A DNA stretch of 64,000 nt from Cryptomeria japonica. Its lineage: Eukaryota; Streptophyta; Pinopsida; Cupressales; Cupressaceae. The notes below the pieces were generated by a model. It made no database searches. It was not told where the DNA came from and saw only the letters and a program-made list of their open reading frames with translations. Positions within the stretch are counted from its first letter, which is position 1, and every line of letters starts with the position of its first letter. The position numbers were made by a program, and so were the translations under genes. The stretch is taken from positions 238,239,233-238,303,232 of the forward strand of contig NC_081414.1 of the NCBI RefSeq assembly GCF_030272615.1, read 5' to 3'. This document shows, piece after piece, positions 35,230 through 46,399 of this stretch.

Positions 35230-35457
35230 CTTTGTGACAGTTGTTACTAAGTGTTCCCTTTCATCTAACCTCTTCTATAATCTTTGTGACACTTGTCACT
35301 AAGTGTTCCCTTTCATCTAACCTCTTCTAGAATCTTTGTGACACTTGTCACTAAGTGTTCCCTTTCATCTAACCTCTTCTAGAATCTTTGTGACACTTGT
35401 CACTAAGTGTTCCCTTTTATCCAACTCTTCTAGAAGCCTCTTGACACTTGTCACCAT
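35230..35457 (+). repeat. 52-bp tandem array in LTR, about 4.4 copies
   Basis: Units start at 35230, 35282, 35334 and 35386 with a partial one at about 35438. Each carries GTGACACTTGTCAC or a close variant plus aagtgttccctttcat and aacctcttctagaa. The inner units are nearly identical, which suggests recent expansion. It lies upstream of the presumed TATA box. Confidence 0.88.
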
Positions 35458-35580
35458 AGAGATGATAGATGTTCCCTTTAATCCAGTCTATTTGCCAACC
35501 TCCTCCAATTGCATCATTGATATGTTCAGACTTAATCTTGAGAAGTGATTCCTACCACCTCATCCCTAGCCTTGAAAATC

Positions 35581-35590
35581 CTATAAATAG
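35581..35590 (+). promoter_or_regulatory. TATA-like box in gypsy LTR
   Basis: ctataaatag lies about 640 bp into the LTR and 125 bp after the tandem array, a sensible place for the U3 promoter. Confidence 0.45.
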
Positions 35591-36299
35591 ACCCCATTTT
35601 GGAGCAATAATGATCCCATCTCATTTGCATTCAAGCATTGGTATTATAGGCATCTAGCTTCTAGTTTATCATTTTAGCAATGTTATCATGTTCAATTTTA
35701 GCTTAAATCTTAGCTTATTTCATAGCAATATCATAGAATCATATAGCTTAAATCATATATCTCATCTAGCTTATGCATCTTCATAATTTAAATCCTCCAT
35801 GTAAGTGTAGTCAAGACACTAGAATTTGCATAATCAGATCTGAGAGCAAAATTCATATTCCCATTTACTAGGAGGTAATAGATCAATTAGCTATGGTTTT
35901 ATCTTTCATTGATTAATTTTCTAACCATTGCTTGTAATGATTTATTGAGTGTTTTTTGTTGTAGCTATAGGTATAATAGTTACACACTTCACAGATACAT
36001 GACACTAAACATCTAGAGAGATATCATGGTAGCCCCAACGATATAGATTGTCTCCTACAAGGGTGAATCAGACACAACAACGAATAAGTTTAGACAAAGA
36101 TTGAAAGAGAAACAACTTCATTGAAGTGGGATACAACATTAAAGTGTCTAAGATATATGGTTATAATTCTCATTATCTCATTATATTTGGGTCTTGAGCT
36201 ATAGTATCAATTTTGAGGATAATATATTTTGAAGAGTACAAAAAATGATTATTAGCTTTGAGCATATTTCCTTAATGAGGAACTTGCTATGATTAATTA

Positions 36300-36927
36300 A
36301 AGTGGGATAGGCCTAAACCTTTTACAAATCTATTAAAGATAAATTACTTGGGATGCATGAGAAGTGCACACGTAGTAAAAAAACTATATCTAACCATTAA
36401 AACAAGCTAAAACCGAATAGACGAACAAGGTAGAACCACTAAATAGCAAAACAAAAAATAAGAAAAAAATTCAATCACCTACCAAAAACTTGAAGGAATG
36501 GTCTACCAAGTTGGCACACATTATCATCCTGCTAATCATGACTTTAAGCTTTAATTTTTTTTTAAACTTTTTGTTAGAATCTTTCCAAGAGGTTAGAGTG
36601 CCCAAATTTGGAGTAGCCTTGACAAAAGAGGTGAGGGGGTCTGATGCCACATAAGGAGAATTGAGGTGTATTTTCTCTTCACCTTCCTTTTCTCTATCAC
36701 CTCCTAGATTGCATGTAGAGAGACCCAATTATTCGTCACCATTTCTTGTCTTAGAGAAATGATTTTATCTACCTTTCTTTTCAAAGCCTCATGATTTTCC
36801 TTAAACTCAACCAATTCTCTCCTCTCATCCCCTTGAGAAATTTTGCAAATTTTATGATCCTCAAGCTTCTTCTCTATAGTCTCTCATTTTTCTAATTTCC
36901 CAACCATGTCATTGGCAACATTCCATG
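36300..36927 (-). pseudogene. older LINE 3' end (coiled-coil ORF tail and 3' region)
   Basis: On the minus strand the text reads NDMVGKLEK, ETIEKKLEDHKICKISQ, ERRELVEFKENHEALKRKV, then a Ser-rich ORF (36728-36471) and a T-rich end. It resembles in layout the coiled-coil end of the extra LINE ORF at 23121-24747. It lies outside the target duplication of the LINE at 36945, so it would be an older copy hit by the younger one. Similarity was judged by eye only. Confidence 0.35.
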
Positions 36928-36944
36928 TTATTCAAGGACTTGTT
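36928..36944. repeat. target-site duplication, left (LINE at 36945-42240)
   Basis: ttattcaaggacttgtt, 17 bp, is identical to 42241-42257. Confidence 0.85.
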
Positions 36945-36999
36945 TTTTTATTACTTTAGCATGAAAGGGACCTTGGACCCTTACAAACAACAAAACTGG

Positions 37000-38965
37000 A
37001 GAGCAACAACACATCCATTCGCATAAAATAACCAAACACCTATAAAGAATGAAAATAACTCTTAAAAGTAATAAAAAACTAATATACCCACATAACTAAA
37101 CATAATAACCCTATCTATATTCCTACTATCCATAATATAGCTACTAGCATAATAGTATCATAGTACTTAATCCACATAGAAACACCCAATATAAGGTATG
37201 CAGGATTGTTTAGAAAAAATTCCATATTAAAACTAATACTATCAGGATTCAAAATTAACACAAACCAAAAAAGCACAAACCTAGCTACATCCTCATCATC
37301 CTTTTTGAGGTTCCAATCTTGTGCAAGATATTGCATCTATTCCTTCCAGGTCTTAGTGTATAATGTGTCCTATTTTTTCTCCTCCTCTTTTCCTTTGACA
37401 TGCTTCTTCATCTTTTTATTCTTTTTCTTCATCCTGCTCTGTCCTAAGACAAACCCAATGGCCACTTTTCATATTATTCCATCAATAAAAGAACATAGGG
37501 AATTCGAGGCCTCCCCCATTAGCTGATATTGTTGCATGTATTCCTCCACCTTCCCTTCAAGGTTCATGACCCTAACCTATAGGTCAATTATCTGGTTTTG
37601 TTGTTTTTGGCACTAAAATTCTCTTTCTTAGTAGGAGAGTCCTAGGAATAAGGCACCAAATCCACATCCTCAAAATAATTTTGAGGTGGGTAGTTCTGCT
37701 CTGAGTCAACCTTGTCCTCTAGGAATTTCACAAACCCTTCATATCATCCTTACTATCCTCCCTTTGTTCCTCCCCTTCCACCTAAAATTCCTCATCCTCT
37801 GCCTCCTCACTAGAGGAGCCACCACCATCATCAAGGGTGAGAACCTCCTCTAGATCAGGAGAAACATCTTTGGCTTTAATTTTTTTATTTTTTTGTCTTT
37901 GGCAAGGAGGCGAGCCAACCTTCTTTCACCAAACTTCCCTCCTACTTCTCCTTTTTATGTAGGTTATTTTCATCCACTTTAGAGTCATGCAAATGAAGGT
38001 CAATTGTAATGTGCTTCTTTCTAGAATCCTATTTAGTCCTTCTAGCCTTAGCCAAGCTATTTTTAGGGTTTCAAGCTTTTCTTTTTTTAGAGTTCATCTT
38101 GAGTAGGGAAATTTCTAGGGCTTTTGATTCCAATTCAATAGAGGGATTTTTACATTTATATTCGGCAACATGGGTATTCTCATTCGAAGGTAGAGGGTTA
38201 CTTTCAATGAGATCAATTCTCACAGATGAGCATTGGGCCTCATTTTTTTTCTTAGAAATCCCTAGGAGGGTTAATGAATGGCTACAGTGAGGGCTATGAT
38301 CAAATGCATACTTATATACATAAATAAGCCCTTGATGAAGCAGTGGGGCCTCCCCCTTTGAGATGCTAACATACAATGAAGAGAAACTTGATATTATGGA
38401 AAGCTAATTTTCTCACCATGACTTATGTGATTTAGGAGAGGGAAATGTAGTTCTGCACAACCAGGTATCAGCCCTCTAAAGTAAAATATTTCATAAAAAA
38501 AATAACCATCAATTGCATAAGGTTTAGGAAGGACTGAGCGATCATACTTGTTCTGCACCACAATCGACTCTCATCCTTCTTGAAAAACTTCTTCAGGTAG
38601 TTTTTGTAGTTGCCTGATCTTCTTTTATCAACTTTCTTTCTCTCATTCTTTAAACCAATCACCTCCACAATTATCTCCGACAAGACAACAAAGGTTATTC
38701 CACCAATTGAAACTTCACCATTCTGCTAGGAGTTGCAAAATATCAAGGAGAGTGCTTTGTTATAGCATTTAATGGAAAGGAAAACAAGTGTCATCCCCAC
38801 TCTAGAACAAAGGTCCCACATCTCTTCATTTTTTGGAGCTCTTTTTAGCTTCTTGGCTCCTATCTCTTCAACAAACCCCCCATATTGATTAACATAAACA
38901 CAACCACTTTGTAAAAGATTTGAAAGAGACACTGAGAGAGCCCACAACTTGTAACTCTGACCCAA
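37000..38965 (-). pseudogene. LINE-borne extra ORF (ORF3), heavily decayed
   Basis: Readable pieces on the minus strand are MWDLCSRVGMTLVFLSIK, GGITFVVLSEIIVEVIGLK, NYLKKFFKKDESRLWCR, LMQLMVIFFMKYFTLEG and an acidic to basic C-terminal half with many stops. They line up loosely with the ORF at 23121-24747: a TGL/IGL motif, then FF.KD, then a TL.GRY-type motif, with similar spacing. The function is unknown; the position downstream of RNase H inside the LINE is the informative fact. Confidence 0.5.
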
Positions 38966-38999
38966 CCAAATGATGAATAGTTACCAAACAGGCAATTTT

Positions 39000-39600
39000 A
39001 AAAATGATCTTCACCACTACCCACACAAATGAAAATACATCTCATATCATGAAAAACCTACCAATATGCAAGATAAAATTGTTGCCTTTACATCTAATTA
39101 TTTGCTTATCATTAGCAAATAAGGCCAAGTGGTAAAAAGTTAGCTACATACCACTGACATCATTAATGAATGTAGATTCTTTCGCTCCACCATAAGTCCA
39201 AGTAGGACTCTAGAACAACCCCCACAACATTAACCAAGTCAACATTTAGTTCATCTTAGTGATTTGAATTAAAAAAAAATTGGCGCCCATTCTCATGACA
39301 AAAATAAAAACAAAAACAACTAAGTCATTTCTCATTAATATTAGCATAGTAGACTGAGTTTGTTAGAAAAGGCTTAGTCCTTTCCTTCACCAATTTTTTT
39401 TTCAGCCCAATAGGGCTTTGTAGATAATTGTATAAAAACCATTCATTATTGTTTAATCCATGATTAGTAGCTCTGGATAAATTGGGGTTACTCTTAGAGC
39501 AACCATCAAAATTTCACTTGATCTATTCATCATTTAGAGGGGTCTAATGCCAATATTTTCTTAATATCAACTTATTTGAGTTCAGGTTCAAGAGATTAAA
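39000..39600 (-). pseudogene. LINE RNase H remnant
   Basis: The minus strand near 39550 reads FDGCSKSNPNLS after a broken IK.N, the RNase H start (Asp-Gly-x-Ser-x-x-Asn-Pro). Later pieces such as VVLESYLDLWW are compatible with the ESD region, but frames change often. It lies between zf-RVT and the extra ORF. Confidence 0.45.
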
Positions 39601-39688
39601 GGTTATGCCCCATTATTGTTTTATTCTTAAGTCCATCAGGCTCAGCCTAACCATAGAAGGGTTGAAAAAAGTAGAATTTACATTCTCT

Positions 39689-40317
39689 TTAATTTGTTAT
39701 TTTATGATATGGAATAATGCGTTCTTGTTTCAAGCCTCCTCTCTGAATATTCCACTCAATGAAAGGGGGGATTTGAGACCACATGTTTCTAATAATTGGA
39801 TGTGTAAAAGGACCCTGATTCCATTGCTCAGTTAATTTCTTCATCCTTTTTGGAAAGGTCCACATTATCATAAAATCAGCCAACAAATACTCCCAAATAT
39901 CCATTTTAAATTGGTAGTGTAGAACAATATGATCTATACTTTCAAGATCCTTGAAGGAAAGAGTGCACATGTTGACAAGCGAGGATCCTCTTTTATTTAG
40001 ATTATCGATTGTTATAATTTTACCATGGGCAGTAACCCACTAGAAATAGTTGATTTTTGGGATTAGGCCTTTAACCCATACCATGTTCCAATTGAATCTA
40101 TCCTTTGGATATCCATTAATAGCTTTGTAAGTAGATTTAACTGAGAATGCACCTGAGGAATCATGACACCATATCCATTCATCCTCCTTGTCAGGAGAAA
40201 AAAGGAGTAGCCACCCAAGATAGAGGCTAAGGAATAAGCCTCCTCCATCATTTGCCTTATGTTATCATCATAGATATTTTTTTTTTGTTTTTGACTTGAA
40301 CCATAAAGTCTCTCCAT
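39689..40317 (-). pseudogene. LINE zf-RVT region
   Basis: On the minus strand KLLMDIQRIDSIGTWYGL (start of the region), a TIDNLNKRGSS-like phrase and LSFKDLESIDHIVLHYQFKM then DIWEYLLADFMIMW. In plant LINEs this zinc-binding stretch follows RT. Frameshifts lie near 39975 and 40060. Confidence 0.72.
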
Positions 40318-40679
40318 CTACCTTGATCCCCCTTCCACGAAAGACAACCATGAACGAAGGTGCCACAAAATTGGATTAGGAGCTTTGTAATCATATTGAA
40401 TTAGTTCAAGTCAGTAAGAGCTTTATCTTTTAACCAAATATCATCCTAAAACTTGGTACAGCTTCCATTTCCAACCAATTTTTTCCCTCCCTTTTGTAAT
40501 ATAGATATGATTTTTGATATATTGTTCTATATACAAGATCTATATGGTACCTCTTTGTCAAGAGTAAGAGTGCAACTATTGGCATTATTTAAATATTTGT
40601 CTTTGAAGATTTTGGCCTAGTCTTTTACACCTTCAACTAGCTACCAACTAATCTAGAAATTAAGGCCTTGTTGAAAGGT

Positions 40680-42240
40680 TTAAGTTTTCTTATCCCAAGC
40701 CCTCCATCTTTTTTGCAGTTGCAAACTCTATCCCAAGCAGCAATGGACATGCAATATTTTTCTTCCATACTTGTCCAAGGGAATACTTTTGTATTTTTCC
40801 AAATTTTTCAGCCGCACACCCACACATCCTAAAACGAGAAAGTAGATCGGGATGTTCTGTAAGAAAGACTTGACCAATTGGAATTTACCAACTAGACTTA
40901 GAAGTTTCCCTAGTTTCCATCCTAAAATATTTTTATGAAACCTCTCAATTATACAATTCCAAAAAAGATTCATGGGGTTTTTAGAAATAAGAGGCAACCC
41001 CAGATAGGAGTCTAAAAAGGAAGCATCATTGCAGGGTAGGATTTCAGTGATTTTGAATTGAAGATCAGGATGGACATTTAGAATTTTTTTTTTTTATAAT
41101 TAATGTGTTGACCAAATAACTTGGCATAATTATTAAGGATCTTCTTCCAGGATCTAGCTTTGAAGATGTAGATATCCCCAAAAATAATACTGTCATCCAC
41201 AAACTACTAATGGGTGATATGATCTAGAATAGAAGAAAATTCAATACCATTTGATTTGCCTGCCACTTTAATGCTTTGGATATTGCTCTAGAAGACTTTA
41301 ACAACAATAATACAAACAAGTAGAGAGAGAGAGGGTCCCCTTGTTAGAGGCCATGGCCACAAGAAAAGTATCCAAGATGTGATCCATTACCCATAACAAA
41401 GAAGATCAGAGTGGTAACAAAGAACATCTACTATGATCCATCAAATGAACCAATTTGTAGGCTATGATAAAAACATCCATTATATGTCTCCATTTGACAA
41501 AGCCTTTCTGGTTAATAGATATCATTTTGTCCAACACTAATTTGAGCCTATTAACAATAACTTTAGAAAATATTTAATACAAAGTATTAAATCAATTTAT
41601 AGGTCTAAAATCCTTAACGGAAATAACATTATCATTTTCAGAATCAAATCAATGAAGGTAGAATTGACTTGTTTAAAGAGTTTACCAGACCTCAAAAAGT
41701 CCTTAGCAACATTGAAGACATCCTCTCCAACAATATCCTAGAAATATTGAAAGAAAGCACGGGGAACCCATCTAGTCTTGGAGCCTTATAAGCCTCAAAA
41801 GAAAAAGGCAACCTCCTTCACCTTCTGAAATGAAACTTTGGAAAAGAGAAGGTTCAAATCCTCATCTATGATAACCTCAAGCAAGCCATTAGAATCCTAA
41901 AGCCATCTTGACAATTGTTGTTATGATTTTCAAAGAGGGCAACAACAAGCTTGATAATCTCCACCTCATCCTTTGTTTTAAGTCTATTTTACTTATTTAG
42001 TTGTCACATCTTGTTCCAACTTCTGTGCTTCATACTAGAATGGTGAAAGAACTTAGTGTTCTTGTCTCGTTTTATGAGCCATTGAATCCTAGGTTTCTGT
42101 TTCCAAAAGACCTCTTCTTTTTTATTTAGTTTAATCCTGCTACCTTAGAAAAATCTCTTGTACATATTCATCCCAAGACGCAAGATTCCTTCAATCTTGT
42201 CCTGTATAGCTTTCAACTTCGCTGAAATTTTCTTTTTCAA
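40680..42240 (-). pseudogene. LINE reverse transcriptase, broken and 5' truncated
   Basis: Minus-strand pieces in order are IQWLIKRDKNTKFFHHSSMK (linker, near 42060), RT text with stops between 42000 and 41200, QFVDDSIIFGDIYIFKARS near 41200 (the FxDD catalytic motif), and PLISKNPMNLFWNCIIERF with LLSLVGKFQLVKSFLQNIP (40997-40860), the connecting region. Reverse transcription by this copy is impossible. Confidence 0.75.
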
Positions 42241-42257
42241 TTATTCAAGGACTTGTT
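42241..42257. repeat. target-site duplication, right (LINE at 36945-42240)
   Basis: ttattcaaggacttgtt, identical to 36928-36944. Confidence 0.85.
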
Positions 42258-43740
42258 ATTTTGTTTGATATTCACTCATTCTGAGAGACTTACATATATT
42301 TCTACTACTTGTTTGAAATTTCAATAGAGATATTAGATTATATTTTATTGTGTAGAAAATTAGAAGGATATATTACATTTCAAAGCATGATCATGTGATT
42401 GTGCTTGCACAAGGACATGGTTTAATTTGAGGGGTTTCTCTCTTCTTTTTTTTTTGTGTATTGTGGACTTTTGGTTTATATTATCTTGGAGTTGAGATTT
42501 GAGTATTTGCTATAATTTAGTTTTACAATACCTTATTATAATTTAGTACTGGAACAATAAGAATGATTGTGGATCTTTAATCTCTACTTTTATGTGATGT
42601 GAAGAACATGAGAGAGTTTTAAAAATCTTTTATTTTCAAGTTTACATTTCAATAAGTGTTCTTTGACACTATCTCATAGAGCATTTAGCCAAATTCTTTA
42701 TGTGAGTTTTTTTGGTGGAATTTATGCATTCTTTAGTTAGATTTAGATTAGACATTACCTATGTAGTGTTGCAAGCATATTTGGGAGGCATATGTGTCAT
42801 TAGATTATGATACAAAGATCTTTAAGTTTTTATTTGTTACGCATTGAGACAAGTGTTGTGTTGAATGATGAATATACTAATACTTATGTTTGTTGAGTGG
42901 GATAGATACATTGATGAAAATAAGGTTAACTACAATTTGTGTACCCTATTTTTAGTTATGACTAGTTGGATATGTTATTGACATGCCATGGTCTCTACTA
43001 CAACTATCATTGAGTATTTTATAGATATTGAATCCTATTTTGGAGGAGATGGACTTTGGTATATATGTTTGGATTAAATCATGACATTCCAACTATGATC
43101 TTGAATTTAGTTTATTATTTTTCTTTCTTGGGTATGGAGGATGAGAGTCTCATGAATAAGAAGGTGGTCACTTGATGGATGTTAAAGATGCTTCGTTGAT
43201 ATTATGATCATATAGTAGTCAATTAGTTCAACATGAAACTAAACCTTGGTTTTTAGTGAACATTATTTTTTGGAGTTCTATATTTCTCTTAAAGGTATAT
43301 GATAAGTTGGAGAATGTTGGTATTAGGTGTAATGCACCTTTTTGTTGGTCCAACTACCCAAAACCTAGAAACACGAATATGAAAACACAAACCTTCACAA
43401 ATTATAATCCCTTATAATTTTACACTCATGGTTAAAGAAGTTCATGATTGGGACATTTATAAGGTATTTCATTTGGTGGAAGAATTTTTGTTTGTTAAAT
43501 ATGTCACATGACAAGATGAATATTTTCTATAGAAGCATCCATAATTGATTAGTATTGACCACAAATTTTATTATTTGAAGGAGGGGGCCATGCTACACTC
43601 TTAATCCTGAATGTGCGTATGATTATGATTATCCAACTTATAGTTACTTTAGCAATAAATTAACTTAGGTGGTCATTTTTATATTTTTATTTGGACTATA
43701 AATAATCATGGGCATTAAATTTAGTTATCTAAATCAATGC
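42258..43740. other. AT-rich spacer, possibly containing copia 3' pol debris
   Basis: No intact ORF. The plus strand at about 42690-43080 reads loosely like the end of copia RT/RNase H (VGIYAFFS...IRHYL..., then WDRYIDENKVNYNLCTLFLV and TTTIIEYFI, compared with the usual DIDDRKSTSGY and STTEAEY words). The resemblance is weak and frames change, so it is not listed as a gene. Confidence 0.3.
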
Positions 43741-43747
43741 AGGTGAT

Positions 43748-44495
43748 ATTCATGGCATAACTAGGGAACATATAGAAGTTAGTAGATAGTTTAGCATCAT
43801 AATTTTTTTGTTTTAGTTTATCATAATAATATTTCAATTCATGTTCTTACCTACAATTTTTTTATGTTTCCCTCTTGATGTGGGTTATTTTTTTAAAGAA
43901 ACGTTAAGTATTAGAAACATATGTCCTATTATATTGTTTTCCTTGAAAATTAGTTCTTTATATCTTGAGTAAAATTGATTTTTTGAAAGGGCACATAAAC
44001 CTTGGACAAGTAAAATGTCAAACACATCAAGAAAAACCAATAAATTGAAAGATATAATAATGTTACAATATAAAAAACATACTAAAAACACCATGAGAGT
44101 TAGGAGCTAAATGCCTACACAATCTCCAGTTTGATCCCAAAACTGCACACCCTTGACCTAGCTGTGATATTTTGAGATCTTTTAACAATAACCCATGGCT
44201 AAAATTTTTCTACATCCACATGGAGAGGAGACATAAGAAGGGAATCCATATCTATGCTATCAAACAATAGACGGAATGACCAAGATATGATCAATGATGA
44301 CTATGTGGAGATGGTGTAATCTATGAAGGTATGACCAAACATATAACATAAGTAGAACATTCAAACACACACAAATACACATGTATACATGTATATATGC
44401 ATATATTTATATACATATGTATGTATATTTTTATATATGTATATACACATGTATGCATATGTGTGTGTATATATATATGTATATATATATGTTGG
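43748..44495. repeat. block A, copy 1
   Basis: Close copy of 48501-49250, starting attcatggcataa-tagggaacatatagaag and running through gttaggagctaaatgcctaca and catggagaggagac to a (TA/TG)n microsatellite. No coding sequence recognised. Confidence 0.8.
44358..44495. repeat. (TA/TG)n microsatellite, copy 1
   Basis: Alternating purine-pyrimidine run made of tatg, tata, tgtg and catg words. ORFs here encode only Ile-Tyr-His-Thr runs and are not genes. The homologous run in block A' is at 49116-49260. Confidence 0.85.
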
Positions 44496-44964
44496 CATTG
44501 TGTTGTCTTTGATGTCAAATGGTATAAGAGATGTATGAACAATATTGCCATTGATTCCACCAAATGCTCATTTTTGTTGTTTAGTATCCATCATAACTTC
44601 AATTACAATATTAAGTACCTGCAACAAAATACTAACAATAGTCAATCAAGAACATATTAAAACAAAATAATATCTTTACAATAATATCGAAAAAGAGGTC
44701 TGAGAATTTACATTACTTGGATAGAATGAGCAAAGAAAGTTTTTTTTTTTTTCTGAAAATAATAGTAAAATCTTAAATTTTCAGGTTGTTAAATTAATAT
44801 GATTTTTTCTTATTTGGAAAATTAGAGAGATGAGTAAAAGAAATCTTTTTAAGAAAATGATTGTGAACTTTAATCTTTCAGATTTGAAAAATTATGAATT
44901 GATAAAAAAAATGATTAACCCTAACAAATAAATATATGAATTTAAAAGAAGATTGAAATTACAC

Positions 44965-45736
44965 TATAGTAGATGCAATAGAAAATAATCATAAAATAAA
45001 ATTTGAAACTCAACCTCGGAAAGATCAAATAAAGTATTGATACAGATAGGTGAATGTGGTTGCTCAAGATTATGAGAGAGTGACTATAAGATCAAGATGA
45101 GTTGAGCATCAAATGGACATTAGAGAAACATGATACAAGAATATGTCTAAATGGGATGAGAGGCATCTTTAAATAGAATTCTCAATAGAAAACCAAAGGC
45201 TAGGATTAAGAGGTTTAATAGATGGTTATGATTAAATGTGGATTAGGGTTAGGCTTGAAAGATGTGCTCATGTGACAAGTGTCACATTATAAACAACATA
45301 TAGGGCTCAGGATATGGTTAGGGACCATTCTTATAGGAATGACCAAGATTAAGAGGTTTAAGTTAAAATGGATGGATAGGATATTAACTTAGTTTGACTT
45401 TTGGGAAGGTGTCCAAGTTCAATGAACTAGGGACAAGGCTTAGTTAAATATGTGAAGCGGACAAGGTGGGACACTTGTTAAATGACTACAAATTTCAATT
45501 ATGAACCATGTAAACACAATGAGGGGTGAGGATTGACTAGACCCAGATTAAGGTAAAATAAGAATTTGTTAAATTAAAAAAATACACATTTATTTAATTA
45601 ATGGAATAGGATAAAGGTGAAATTAATTAAGTAAATAAATTTAATTTAGGATTTTGGGGTAGAAAAAGGGGTTAATTAAGGAAATAATGAATATATATGT
45701 AAATAATTGGTTTGTGGACAATGTTAGGTATCTACA
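44965..45736 (-). mobile_element. gypsy 3' LTR, minus strand (block B)
   Basis: On the minus strand it starts TGTAGATACCTAACATTG right after a polypurine-like AAAAAGGGCAAAA (45737-45749). It then runs through TTAATTAA-rich text and GTGACACTTGTCAC (45272-45285) to a TATTTAAAG word, the same architecture as the LTR at 34940. The far end is uncertain. No pol of this element remains next to it. Confidence 0.55.
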
Positions 45737-45910
45737 TTTTGCCCTTTTTAGAGATGATGTTGCAAAAAGAATTCATTTCAAAGAAGATTATTTTGTAAGT
45801 TGTATTTCTACATGGAAAAAATAGACATTTTAAAATTTTCTAGATGTTTTCAATAAATGTCATTTATTTAGACATATTTATTATTATATTATTCTCTTGG
45901 CACAACAAAA

Positions 45911-46325
45911 ATGGTTTTTATCCAGAAGATTAACAAACTTCAGGCTATGACTGAGGCTGACACTAGGGTAGAAAAATGGGTTATGGAGGAGAAGGGCAAA
46001 TGGGTCTGCAGAGGTGCAAGAAATATGGATTGTAAATTAGAGAATTGGGATAAAGTTGTGAGATGCAAAAAGACCTTAGTGAGAAGGTGTCTCAAAGAGA
46101 TGAGAACAAGATTGTAATGGATATTAAGGAAGGCTAAGACATCCTTAAGTTTAAAATCAAGGAGATGTCCAAGAGAAGCCAGGAGATGGTTTTGATGAAT
46201 TTGGCTTCCCTATAGGATATTTAGGAGGAAATTGATTGTAGGAAAGCTAATAAAAAGAGACATGCTATGTCCCCCTCTACTTTGAACGAATCCCCCTGCT
46301 TCTATGGTTAAAGATAATCTGGATT
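45911..46325 (+). pseudogene. coiled-coil-like ORF fragment (block B)
   Basis: Reads NKLQAMTEADTRVEKWVMEE, GARNMDCKLENWDKVV, then after a frameshift QKDLSEKVSQRDENKIVMDI, KFKIKEMSKRSQEMV and EEIDCRKANKKRHAMSP. It is highly charged and helical. In style it resembles the coiled-coil end of the extra LINE ORF, but this is inference. The same fragment is at 60875-61290 with its own stops. Confidence 0.35.
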
Positions 46326-46399
46326 CTTGTTTCAATAAAAGAAAGAAAGAAATATTGTGATTTCTTCCATTCTGTCCTTTGAATCAAATAACTCCTCAA

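Larger units (their letters stand above)
34940..35990 (+). mobile_element. gypsy 3' LTR (right end uncertain)
   Basis: Starts TGTATACACC after the polypurine tract. It contains TTAATTAA-rich text, a 52-bp tandem array, a TATA-like ctataaatag at 35581-35590 and A- and T-rich downstream sequence. The right end is placed near a tacaca or cttca phrase at 35986-35991 only by guess. No matching 5' LTR was found, so it could not be checked by comparison. Confidence 0.6.
36945..42240 (-). mobile_element. 5'-truncated minus-strand LINE with extra downstream ORF
   Basis: 5.3 kb between perfect 17-bp target duplications. On the minus strand it begins in the linker after the endonuclease and continues through RT, zf-RVT, a decayed RNase H, then a long extra ORF region, and ends CATGCTAAAGTAATAAAAA next to the left duplication. 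The orientation of the A-rich end and the truncated 5' end agree. It carries the same order of parts as the LINE at 22922-25862 but keeps more of ORF2. Confidence 0.82.

Noticed and set aside
35230-35457. Regularly spaced repeat resembling a CRISPR array
   Set aside because: Units are contiguous with no unique spacers, in a plant LTR; it is a plain tandem repeat.
39271-39285. ttggcgccc, like a primer-binding site of an LTR element
   Set aside because: It sits inside LINE RNase H remnants with no LTR next to it.
44321-44660. Overlapping ORFs rich in Ile, Tyr, His, Thr and Cys on both strands
   Set aside because: They are translations of the (TA/TG)n microsatellite; composition alone explains them.
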